Assembly (NCBI GenBank): GCA_027081565.1
Contig: JALWKG010000118.1
Location: forward strand, 1 to 5,573
DNA from: Helicobacteraceae bacterium
GTDB taxonomy: Bacteria; Campylobacterota; Campylobacteria; Campylobacterales; Sulfurimonadaceae
Direction of reading: 5' to 3'
DNA length: 5,573 bases
Shown: positions 1-5,573 of the stretch, one piece after another
Position numbering within the stretch: position 1 is the first letter of the stretch
Layout: every line of letters begins with the position of its first letter
The notes under the pieces: model-generated
Databases searched by the model: none
Told to the model about the DNA's origin: nothing
What the model saw: the letters and a program-made list of their open reading frames with translations, nothing else
Translations under genes and position numbers: made by a program

Positions 1-338
1 AAAACCTGTTGAACTATACCCGACACTTAGGGATGGAAGCTCTCGTCGAGGTACATGACAAGGCTGATCTGACAAAAGCGATTTACGCAGGTGCTGATAT
101 TATTGGTATCAACCATAGAAATCTACAGACTTTCGAGATGAACATGAACCTTTCATATGAACTGATCCCATTGATCCCTAACAGTAAGGTGATCGTAGCA
201 GAGAGTGGTATTTACGAACATGGTCAGTTAGATGACTTGAGTAAAGCAGGTGTTGATGCCTTTTTAGTAGGTGAGTCTCTTATGCGACAAGATGATGTTG
301 AAGGTGCGTTGCGTTGTCTGAAAACTGGTAAGTGTTAA
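1..338 (+). CDS. trpC: Indole-3-glycerol-phosphate synthase, C-terminal part (5' end off window)
   Basis: This enzyme closes the indole ring of tryptophan: it converts carboxyphenylamino-deoxyribulose phosphate to indole-3-glycerol phosphate in the cytoplasm. Only the last 111 residues of a roughly 260-residue TIM barrel are visible. The frame is open from base 3, so the TTG at 9 is an internal Leu codon and not a start. Family motifs are clear. LVEVH carries a conserved Glu (visible residue 16). INHRN at 36-40 carries the Asn/Arg of the active site. AESGI at 66-70 gives the Glu-Ser pair, and [12 protein letters not shown] near 84-95 is the C-terminal phosphate-binding stretch. In Sulfolobus IGPS numbering these correspond to E159, N180, E210 and S211. 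The protein ends normally with TAA, whose last A is the first base of the next gene's ATG. No other trp gene is in view, so the rest of the operon, if any, lies to the left. Identity is very secure. Confidence 0.95.
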   Translation, partial: NLLNYTRHLGMEALVEVHDKADLTKAIYAGADIIGINHRNLQTFEMNMNLSYELIPLIPNSKVIVAESGIYEHGQLDDLSKAGVDAFLVGESLMRQDDVEGALRCLKTGKC

Positions 339-1045
339 TGAGACTTTGGATAACGCTTTCTCTGCTTCCGTTTACCCTCTTTGTGGGATGTTCTTCAACA
401 CCTAAAGAGGCTGTTATCCCTCAAAAACATGTTAGTCAATCTCCTCAAATGCCTTATGTAGAGCAGACAGACTCAGCACTAATTGTGCCTACCTATTTTG
501 AAAATGGCATGGCAGACGAAGACCATGACGGTATTGAAGATGGCAAAGATCGCTGTAAAGAGACGCCAATAGGTGTGGACGTTGACGTTGATGGTTGTGC
601 TTTTGACAGAGATGAAGATGGTATTAAAGACTATGAAGATGAGTGTCCCAACTCTATGCCCTATGCCAAGGTCAAGGTCAATGGCTGTGCAGACTTTGTT
701 TCGTTTAATCTTTACTACGCCCCTCGTGTTAATGAAATTACCCCTAAGTCGATGTTGATCTTGGAAAAAGCAGTAGGCTTTTTAAAAGAGCACCCAGAGT
801 ATAAAGTCCGCATTAGTGGTCATACTGACAATGTTGGTGATGATAACTATAATCTAAAACTCTCCCAAGAACGTGCAAGTGATGTTTTAAAGCTCTTTAA
901 CCGTAAGGGTATAAACTTTAAACGTCTTGAGGCTGTAGGCAAGGGTGAAAGTGATCCTGTCGCCAGTAATGACACAGACGACGGAAGAGCACAGAACCGT
1001 CGTATAGAGGTAGAACTTTACCTAGCTATAGGAGAGAAAAAGTAG
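338..1045 (+). CDS. OmpA-family outer-membrane lipoprotein with TSP3-like repeats
   Basis: The predicted product (235 residues) should be lipid-anchored in the outer membrane and bind peptidoglycan. Residues 1-17 form a short hydrophobic signal peptide ending LFVG before Cys18, followed by SS. Phe at -3 makes this a slightly atypical lipobox. Residues 19-59 are a low-complexity linker. Residues 60-117 hold two acidic DxDxDGI-type repeats resembling calcium-binding thrombospondin type 3 repeats, with Cys at 73, 87, 103 and 117. The OmpA C-terminal domain spans about 119-230. It includes ISGHTDNVG, with Asp164, and LSQERA, with Arg179; these match the diaminopimelate-binding pair of the family. 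It ends with NRRIEVEL. There is no N-terminal beta-barrel, so it is a Pal-like or accessory anchor and not a porin. I chose the ATG at 338, which overlaps the trpC stop (TAATG); a GTG at 332 would add two residues. The ribosome site is weak (GGTAAG), which suggests reinitiation after trpC. It lacks Pal's usual compact form, so I do not call it pal. Confidence 0.9.
   Translation: MRLWITLSLLPFTLFVGCSSTPKEAVIPQKHVSQSPQMPYVEQTDSALIVPTYFENGMADEDHDGIEDGKDRCKETPIGVDVDVDGCAFDRDEDGIKDYEDECPNSMPYAKVKVNGCADFVSFNLYYAPRVNEITPKSMLILEKAVGFLKEHPEYKVRISGHTDNVGDDNYNLKLSQERASDVLKLFNRKGINFKRLEAVGKGESDPVASNDTDDGRAQNRRIEVELYLAIGEKK
515..688 (+). repeat. Two tandem TSP3-like acidic repeats within the lipoprotein
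   Basis: Two 28-residue units, at bases 515-598 and 605-688, repeat with a 30-residue period. Each begins with an Asp-rich stretch (DEDHDGIEDGKDRC and DRDEDGIKDYEDEC), then a Pro-containing segment, and ends in a valine-rich run closing with GC (DVDGC and VNGC). Each unit therefore carries two Cys exactly 14 residues apart. Alternating Asp side chains before an invariant DGI fit calcium coordination as in thrombospondin type 3 repeats and the OprF/OmpA hinge. Calcium binding and an intra-unit disulfide are inferences from the family. Confidence 0.8.
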
Positions 1046-1080
1046 CAACCTGTCTGAAATAGATCTTAGAGAACAACTAT

Positions 1081-1110
1081 AGGACCTACTTTTATGAAAG
1101 TAGTCCTTTT
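1081..1110 (+). terminator. Hairpin between converging lipoprotein and yqeY genes
   Basis: Bases 1086-1092 pair perfectly with 1097-1103 (CTACTTT with AAAGTAG) around a four-base loop. The stem extends by four pairs (1081-1084 with 1104-1107) across one bulged C at 1085. A short T run (1107-1110) follows on the + strand, so it could end the trpC-lipoprotein transcript. On the opposite strand the distal tail is not T-rich, so termination of yqeY there is less certain. The structure includes the yqeY stop codon and last five sense codons. The T run is short, so strength is uncertain. Confidence 0.5.
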
Positions 1111-1535
1111 GCACAGACATTGATACGTTTACCATCTGCGATACCGTTAAGCTCTTTAGACGCCATCCCCATCACTTTACCAATATCTTTCATACTCTCA
1201 GCACCGACTTTAGTAATAATGGCTTGTATACGTTGTGTTAACTCATCATCACTTAACTGTTGTGGAAGATAGGCTTCATAGATTGTGATCTCAGCTTGTT
1301 CTTTATCTGCTAAGTCGTCACGACCGGCCTCTTTGTATTGAGAGAGAGAGTCTAGGCGTTGCTTCACCTGCTTTTGAATAATCTTGAGGGTTGCCGCATC
1401 ATCTAGTTCTATACGCTCATCAACTTCTACTTGTTTAAATGCTGATGTAAGGAGTCTAAGTGCATCTCTACGTAAGGTGTCTTTGGCTTTCATAGCCTCT
1501 TTGACTTCATTTTTGATTTTGTCTTTTAATAACAT
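1092..1535 (-). CDS. yqeY: GatB/YqeY domain-containing protein
   Basis: This is a 147-residue soluble protein of the YqeY family, whose usual length is near 148. It starts MLLKDKIKNEVKEAMKAKD, with the family's LRRDALRLLTSAFKQVEVD helix next. The middle has a conserved YLPQQLSDDEL turn (about residues 98-108). It ends with a helical C-terminal region containing GKVMGMASKELNGIADGKRIN. The family resembles the tail domain of GatB, the amidotransferase subunit that binds tRNA in Asp/Glu-tRNA amidation. The role of the free-standing form is not well settled, so the name describes the fold only. I chose the ATG at 1535, not an upstream in-frame ATG at 1574. It has AAGGA (1542-1546) six bases upstream, the protein then begins at the conserved Met, and the longer form would contain the TATAAT promoter box. 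It lies downstream of sulP on the same strand, behind a terminator and with its own promoter, so it is probably a separate unit. Confidence 0.93.
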   Translation of the reverse strand: MLLKDKIKNEVKEAMKAKDTLRRDALRLLTSAFKQVEVDERIELDDAATLKIIQKQVKQRLDSLSQYKEAGRDDLADKEQAEITIYEAYLPQQLSDDELTQRIQAIITKVGAESMKDIGKVMGMASKELNGIADGKRINVCAKGLLS

Positions 1536-1541
1536 ATAGTT

Positions 1542-1546
1542 TCCTT
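1542..1546 (-). promoter_or_regulatory. Ribosome binding site of yqeY
   Basis: Read on the - strand this is AAGGA within an A-rich stretch (AAAAAAAGGAAA), six bases before the ATG at 1535. It decides the start in favour of the 147-residue protein. The alternative ATG codons at 1574 and 1562 have no comparable site. Confidence 0.8.
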
Positions 1547-1560
1547 TTTTTGGTGTAGAC

Positions 1561-1591
1561 ATTATAGTAGACATAGAGTAATAGCTGGCAA
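1561..1591 (-). promoter_or_regulatory. Probable sigma70-type promoter of yqeY
   Basis: On the - strand a perfect TATAAT lies at 1566-1561, about 25 bases before the yqeY start, giving a short leader that ends in the ribosome site. The nearest -35-like hexamer is TTGCCA (1591-1586), with a 19-base spacer that is longer than ideal. The -10 box is convincing by its match and place; the -35 is weak, which is not unusual for Campylobacterota promoters. No operator-like repeat is visible around it. Confidence 0.6.
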
Positions 1592-1613
1592 AGAGAAGGG
1601 TGTAAAACAGAGT

Positions 1614-1642
1614 GTGGAAGAAAGAACGCTGAAAAGCGTTCT
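1614..1642 (-). terminator. Rho-independent terminator after sulP
   Basis: Bases 1623-1630 (AGAACGCT) and 1635-1642 (AGCGTTCT) form a perfect 8-pair stem around a four-base loop, TTTC as read on the - strand. On that strand it is followed by TTCTTCC, making a T-rich but interrupted tail. It starts 11 bases after the sulP stop (TAA at 1655-1653), a normal spacing for the end of the valS-sulP transcript. The rest of the 117-base gap (1536-1652) holds the yqeY promoter and leader. Confidence 0.65.
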
Positions 1643-1652
1643 ATAGGGAGGT

Positions 1653-3191
1653 TTAATAGTCGACAGCTACTTTATAAGTAGGGTCATCTTCTTCAAAAGT
1701 ACAGTGAGGGCCTGCATTTTTCATAAGGGATTTACAGTCCGTACTGAGGTGACGAAGGGTTAGGTTTTTACCAGCTTCTTCATACTTCTTAGTAATGCTG
1801 TCCACGGCTTCAACACCTGAAGAGTCCATGACACGGGCACTCTTAAAGTCGATGACTACGCGTGGTGGATCTTGGTCTATGTCAAAGTTGTCCATAAAGC
1901 TCTGGATAGAACCGAAGAAGAGTGGACCATCCAGCTCATAGACCTTAGTACCATCAGGTTCGACACTTGTTCTAGCGATAATACGTGCATGTTTCCAAGC
2001 AAAAACAAGAGCAGAGATGATAACACCAGAGATCACTGCGATAGCAAGGTCAGCAAAGATAGTGATGACGGTAACAACGACCATCACAAAGGCATCACTT
2101 TTAGGCATATATTTTAAGTGACTGCCACTACTCCACTCAAAGGTTCCAATACTTACCATGAACATAATACCAACAAGAACAGCAACAGGAATGATGTTGA
2201 GAAGGTCTGTAAGAGTCGCTACAAGAAGCATAAGGCCGATAGCCGCCGTCACGCCAGAAAGACGTCCCAAACCACCAGAAGTGTAGTTGATGATAGACTG
2301 ACCTATCATCGCACAACCGGGCATACCGCCAAAAAGACCACAGGCAATGTTACCTGTACCCTGGGCGATACACTCCTTGTTTCCAGAACCACGTGTACCA
2401 CTCATCTCATCTAAAACCGAGAGGGTAAGTAGAGACTCTATAAGACCTACCAGTGCAACAATAACGGCGTAAGGGAGTACCATGATGATGGCATCAAGAC
2501 TCAAGATGGTGTCGGGAATATGAAAGCTTGGCAGGTGACCTTTAAACTGACTAAGATCTGTCAGGCTGCCAACAGTGATGGTATCAATGTTTCCAAAGTA
2601 GACAACAATAGTCAGGGCAATGATCGCGACCAAACCGGCAGGTATCGCCTTGGAAAATTTAGGAAGAAAGTACATGATAGCCATAGTGATGAAGACCAAA
2701 ATATACATCATGTAACCTTGACCATCAAAGAACTTGAACTGTGCCATGGCGATGACAATAGCAAGACCGTTGACAAAACCATACATGGCAGGTTGGGGAA
2801 CAAGACGGATAAACTTACCAAGTTTGGCAAGACCTGCACCTATTTGTAACATACCTGCCATGATAGCGGTGAGGGTGATGTACTGCAATATGGTGAAGGC
2901 AAGATCATCACCTGCCATCCCTTGTGCAGTGTACATAGCGTTTACTTTAAGTGAGAGTCCCACAAGAACAACTGCAACAGCGCCAGTAGCCCCGGAGATC
3001 ATTCCCGGTTTACCTCCGATAAGTGCCGTAATAAGACCTAAGATAAAGGCAGTGTAGAGTCCGACAATAGGGCTGACATCAGCGATAAATGAGAAGGCGA
3101 TAGCTTCTGGAACGAGGGCAACAGCAACGACAAGTCCTGAGAGGATGTCGTTTTTGATGTTGGAGTTTTTGTAGTTTGAGATGTTAAACAA
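1653..3191 (-). CDS. SulP family inorganic anion transporter with STAS domain
   Basis: A 512-residue inner-membrane permease of the SulP (SLC26-like) family, which moves sulfate, bicarbonate or other anions, often with Na+ or H+. Hydrophobic segments fill residues about 17-400. The N-terminal SulP signature region includes LVPEAIAFSFIADVSPIVGLYTAF (27-50, key residues Pro28, Glu29, Gly44, Tyr46). The core has ALVGLIESLLT (246-256) with conserved Glu252. NKECIAQG through MIGQS (271-299) is the hallmark loop, rich in Gly and Cys. From about 412 to the end is a cytoplasmic STAS domain (FFGSIQSF at 425-432; MDSSGVEAVDS at 455-465), the domain that in anti-sigma antagonists has a phosphorylatable Ser in DSSG. 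The start is TTG at 3191: there is no nearby in-frame ATG, and an AAGGA lies five bases upstream. It begins two bases after the valS stop, so the pair is likely co-transcribed. No carbonic anhydrase or sulfate-assimilation gene is in view, so the substrate cannot be assigned. Confidence 0.93.
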   Translation of the reverse strand: MFNISNYKNSNIKNDILSGLVVAVALVPEAIAFSFIADVSPIVGLYTAFILGLITALIGGKPGMISGATGAVAVVLVGLSLKVNAMYTAQGMAGDDLAFTILQYITLTAIMAGMLQIGAGLAKLGKFIRLVPQPAMYGFVNGLAIVIAMAQFKFFDGQGYMMYILVFITMAIMYFLPKFSKAIPAGLVAIIALTIVVYFGNIDTITVGSLTDLSQFKGHLPSFHIPDTILSLDAIIMVLPYAVIVALVGLIESLLTLSVLDEMSGTRGSGNKECIAQGTGNIACGLFGGMPGCAMIGQSIINYTSGGLGRLSGVTAAIGLMLLVATLTDLLNIIPVAVLVGIMFMVSIGTFEWSSGSHLKYMPKSDAFVMVVVTVITIFADLAIAVISGVIISALVFAWKHARIIARTSVEPDGTKVYELDGPLFFGSIQSFMDNFDIDQDPPRVVIDFKSARVMDSSGVEAVDSITKKYEEAGKNLTLRHLSTDCKSLMKNAGPHCTFEEDDPTYKVAVDY

Positions 3192-3193
3192 AT

Positions 3194-5573
3194 CTATCCT
3201 TGTAGTGAGTCAAGTTGATCTTTGATCTTGACCTGCTTGTCTTGTGCATCAGCTAATGATGCTTTGTTAGTCTCAATGACTTCTGCAGGTGCATTAGCCA
3301 CAAAACGTTCGTTGTTTAACATACCGTTGAGTTTTGCTATCTCTTTGTCAAGTTTTTCACTCTGTTTACTAAGACGGGCGATGATCGGTGCCAAGTCGAT
3401 AGAACCTGTTGGGATGTAGACTTCAACATATTCACTCACGTCACTGACAGAGTTTTCTATTTTGGTGTCGGTGAATTTAAGGTTTTCAACTTTTGCCAGA
3501 CGGGCGATAAATGGTCCCATTAAGTCTTTGGAATCAAGATCAGTTTTAACATAAGCTTCTGTGATCTTCTGGTTCCCCATGTCCACCAAAGTCTTGGCGC
3601 GACGTACAGCAACGATGGCATCCATGATGATCTCAAACTCTTTTTCTATTGCCTCATCGCGTGGTGCGACTTCAGGGTAGGCAGCGATCATAATAGATTC
3701 GCCTGTCTCAAGAGAGGTACCTGAAAGTTCATGGTAGAGATGTTCTGTCATAAATGGCATAAATGGGTGAAGCAGTTTCATAGACTCTTTAAAGATGGCA
3801 CCAAGTTCTGGAACACTCTCTTTAGAGACCTTAGACAGCTCGATACCCCAGTCACAAAACTCGTTCCATAAAAAGCGGTAAAGCGTCGTTGCTGCATCAT
3901 TGAAACGGTACTCATCGATAAAGTCACGGGTCTCTGCCACTGCTACGTTGTAACGGCTTAACATGTAACGACCCAGTGGTGTCTCTACTTTAATGTCAGC
4001 AAGGTCATCAAAGGTCTCTACATTCATCTGTAAAAACTTAGAAGCGTTGTAAAGTTTGTTGGTAAAGTTACGAGACTGCTCAAGTTTTTCGTTACTCATA
4101 CGAATGTCACGACCCTGCGCGGCAGAGATAGCAAGTGTGAAACGTAAAGCGTCAGCACTGTACTTCTCTATCGTGTCAAGGGGATCGATGACATTGCCTT
4201 TTGACTTACTCATCTTTTGACCATTTTCGTCACGAACGAGGGCATGAAGATAGATGTCGTTAAATGGTAACTCTTTCATAAAGGTCTCACCCATCATCAT
4301 CATTCTTGCTACCCAAAAGAAGAGGATGTCAAAACCGGTGATGAGTAGTGAGTTAGGGTAGAAATCTTTTAGATCTTGGTTTTCAAACGTTCTGTCCATC
4401 TCTGTGTCGCCATTGCCCCAGCCTAGAGTAGAAAAAGGCCAAAGTGCAGAAGAGAACCATGTATCAAGAACATCAGGATCTTGAGTCAAGTTTTTAGAAG
4501 CACATTTTGGACAACTCTCTGGTGCATCTTCCTGCGATGCGAACTCATGGTCACAGTCATCACAGTAAAAGACTGGAATACGGTGTCCCCACCAGAGTTG
4601 ACGGGAGATACACCAGTCACGAAGGTCTCCCATCCATGCATTATAAGAGTTGATCCAGTGTGGTGGGTAAAACTGTGCTTCGCCCTCATTGGTCTTTTCT
4701 ATAGACTGTTTCGCCACTTCGCTGCGTACAAACCACTGCTTGGAGATGTAAGGCTCCACGATGTTTTTACAACGGTAACAGTGACCCACCTGATGTTGGT
4801 GGTCTTCTATTTTAACAACAAAACCTTCCTCTTTCAGACGTTGCACGATGTAATCACGTGCTTCCATGCGCTCCATGCCGGCAAACTCGCCTGCATGCTC
4901 GTTGAGGATCCCTTTTTCATCAAAGACAGTGATAAACTCAAGGTCGTGACGTTTACCAACCTCGTAGTCATTTTGATCGTGCGCTGGGGTTACTTTTACC
5001 AGACCTGTTCCAAACTCCATATCAACATGGCTGTCAGCAATGATCTTGATCTCTCTGTCGATCAATGGCAGTTTGACCATCTTGCCAATAAGGTTTTGGT
5101 AACGTTCATCATCAGGATGCACCATAACAGCAGTGTCGCCAAAATAGGTCTCTGGACGAGTGGTTGCTACCGTGATATTACCCGAACCATCTGACAGTGG
5201 ATAGTTGATGTGGTAGAACTTACCCATATGGTCTTCGTGTTCTACTTCGATGTCAGAAAGCGCACCATCATGGGTACACCAGTTGACCATGTAGTTGCCA
5301 CGAACAATAAGGCCTTCGTTATAAAGATGTACAAAAGACTCTTTCACTGAGTTCTTAAGTCCTGCATCCATAGTGAAACGCTCACGTGACCAAGCAGGTG
5401 AGACACCCATTTTACGAAGTTGTCCAACCATAATCCCGCCAGACTCCTCTTTCCAAGCCCAAACACGCTCTAAAAACTTTTCGCGTCCTAACTCTTCTTT
5501 GGTTGTACCCTCAGCAAGCAGTTGTTTCTCAACAACATTTTGTGTAGCAATACCTGCGTGGTCAGTACCAGGC
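3194..5573 (-). CDS. valS: Valyl-tRNA synthetase, lacking N-terminal ~80 residues (5' end off window)
   Basis: This class I enzyme charges tRNA-Val with valine in the cytoplasm and edits mischarged threonine. The frame is open to the right edge. 792 residues are visible, beginning with the conserved PGTDHAGIATQ block. An ATG at 5431 is therefore internal, and the HIGH motif and true start lie outside. In visible numbering, the CP1 editing domain contains TTRPETYFGDTAVMVHP (137-153) and AHDQNDYEVGKRH (197-209). Zinc-type Cys sites are HCYRC (264-268), CDDC (337-340) and CPKC (354-357), a layout like Thermus ValRS and unlike E. coli. VLDTWFSSALWPFSTLGW follows at 368-385. The KMSKS loop (GQKMSKSKGN) is at 451-460, bases 4216-4202 for KMSKS. 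Then come the anticodon-binding helical domain and a C-terminal coiled-coil arm at about 727-792 (Leu/Lys/Glu heptads). Whole length would be near 870, normal for bacteria. It ends TAG two bases before sulP. Confidence 0.97.
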   Translation of the reverse strand, partial: PGTDHAGIATQNVVEKQLLAEGTTKEELGREKFLERVWAWKEESGGIMVGQLRKMGVSPAWSRERFTMDAGLKNSVKESFVHLYNEGLIVRGNYMVNWCTHDGALSDIEVEHEDHMGKFYHINYPLSDGSGNITVATTRPETYFGDTAVMVHPDDERYQNLIGKMVKLPLIDREIKIIADSHVDMEFGTGLVKVTPAHDQNDYEVGKRHDLEFITVFDEKGILNEHAGEFAGMERMEARDYIVQRLKEEGFVVKIEDHQHQVGHCYRCKNIVEPYISKQWFVRSEVAKQSIEKTNEGEAQFYPPHWINSYNAWMGDLRDWCISRQLWWGHRIPVFYCDDCDHEFASQEDAPESCPKCASKNLTQDPDVLDTWFSSALWPFSTLGWGNGDTEMDRTFENQDLKDFYPNSLLITGFDILFFWVARMMMMGETFMKELPFNDIYLHALVRDENGQKMSKSKGNVIDPLDTIEKYSADALRFTLAISAAQGRDIRMSNEKLEQSRNFTNKLYNASKFLQMNVETFDDLADIKVETPLGRYMLSRYNVAVAETRDFIDEYRFNDAATTLYRFLWNEFCDWGIELSKVSKESVPELGAIFKESMKLLHPFMPFMTEHLYHELSGTSLETGESIMIAAYPEVAPRDEAIEKEFEIIMDAIVAVRRAKTLVDMGNQKITEAYVKTDLDSKDLMGPFIARLAKVENLKFTDTKIENSVSDVSEYVEVYIPTGSIDLAPIIARLSKQSEKLDKEIAKLNGMLNNERFVANAPAEVIETNKASLADAQDKQVKIKDQLDSLQG
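3197..3201 (-). promoter_or_regulatory. Ribosome binding site of sulP inside the end of valS
   Basis: On the - strand AAGGA spans the last two sense codons of valS (CAA GGA), directly before its TAG. It sits five bases from the TTG at 3191, which supports TTG as the real start of the transporter. The overlap suggests that ribosomes ending valS help load the next gene. Confidence 0.75.

Noticed and set aside
332..337. GTG start for the lipoprotein two codons upstream of the ATG
   Set aside because: It is possible, but the ATG at 338 is in the classic TAATG coupling position and gives an equally good signal peptide.
573..758. A 61-codon + strand frame inside the lipoprotein gene
   Set aside because: It overlaps the TSP3 repeat region in another frame and is an out-of-frame shadow of the repetitive Asp codons.
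1536..1574. N-terminal extension of YqeY by 13 residues (ATG at 1574)
   Set aside because: The extension would contain the TATAAT box and the ribosome site used by the ATG at 1535, and it is not part of the family's usual N terminus.
1872..3057. Several 80-110 codon + strand frames opposite sulP
   Set aside because: All are antisense to the conserved transporter. Their translations are low-complexity or polar mirror sequences with no plausible ribosome sites or motifs.
4481..5194. A 237-codon open frame on the + strand opposite valS
   Set aside because: It lies wholly antisense to well-conserved valS motifs and its translation resembles no family I know. It is explained by codon bias of the opposite strand.
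1..5573. Search for a novel system: mobile element ends, CRISPR repeats, tRNA genes, toxin-antitoxin pairs, phage genes
   Set aside because: Coding sequence of five recognisable families fills nearly the whole window, and the only two gaps (46 and 117 bases) are explained by hairpins and a promoter. No direct or inverted repeat suggests insertion.

Overview
The window looks like an ordinary stretch of chromosome from a Gram-negative bacterium. A lipoprotein with an OmpA-type peptidoglycan-binding domain requires an outer membrane. Moderate GC, AT-rich intergenic gaps, and this set of a Thermus-like zinc-binding ValRS, a SulP transporter and a TSP3/OmpA lipoprotein suggest a Campylobacterota member of the Sulfurovum/Sulfurimonas kind. 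That placement rests on general resemblance, not on a search, and is tentative.

Layout: five protein genes in two converging groups. On the + strand the window opens inside trpC (indole-3-glycerol-phosphate synthase, C-terminal ~111 residues). It is followed, with a one-base TAATG overlap, by a gene for a 235-residue lipoprotein: a signal peptide with a lipid-attachment cysteine, two acidic Cys-bearing TSP3-like repeats, and an OmpA C-terminal domain. On the - strand, entering from the right edge, is valS (valyl-tRNA synthetase, 792 visible residues, N terminus with HIGH off the window). Two bases after its stop comes a sulP-type anion transporter with a TTG start and a C-terminal STAS domain. 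After a stem-loop terminator, a small yqeY (GatB/YqeY-domain) gene follows with its own apparent promoter. yqeY and the lipoprotein gene converge, and a hairpin at 1081-1107 overlaps the 3' end of yqeY.

The groups have no obvious shared pathway: tryptophan synthesis, envelope anchoring, tRNA charging and anion import sit side by side, as is common in chromosomal housekeeping regions. The tight junctions trpC/lipoprotein and valS/sulP suggest co-transcription and translational coupling of unrelated functions. I see no mobile element, CRISPR array, RNA gene, defence system or clearly novel system. The findings are modest and mostly concern gene junctions, start codons and the lipoprotein's architecture.
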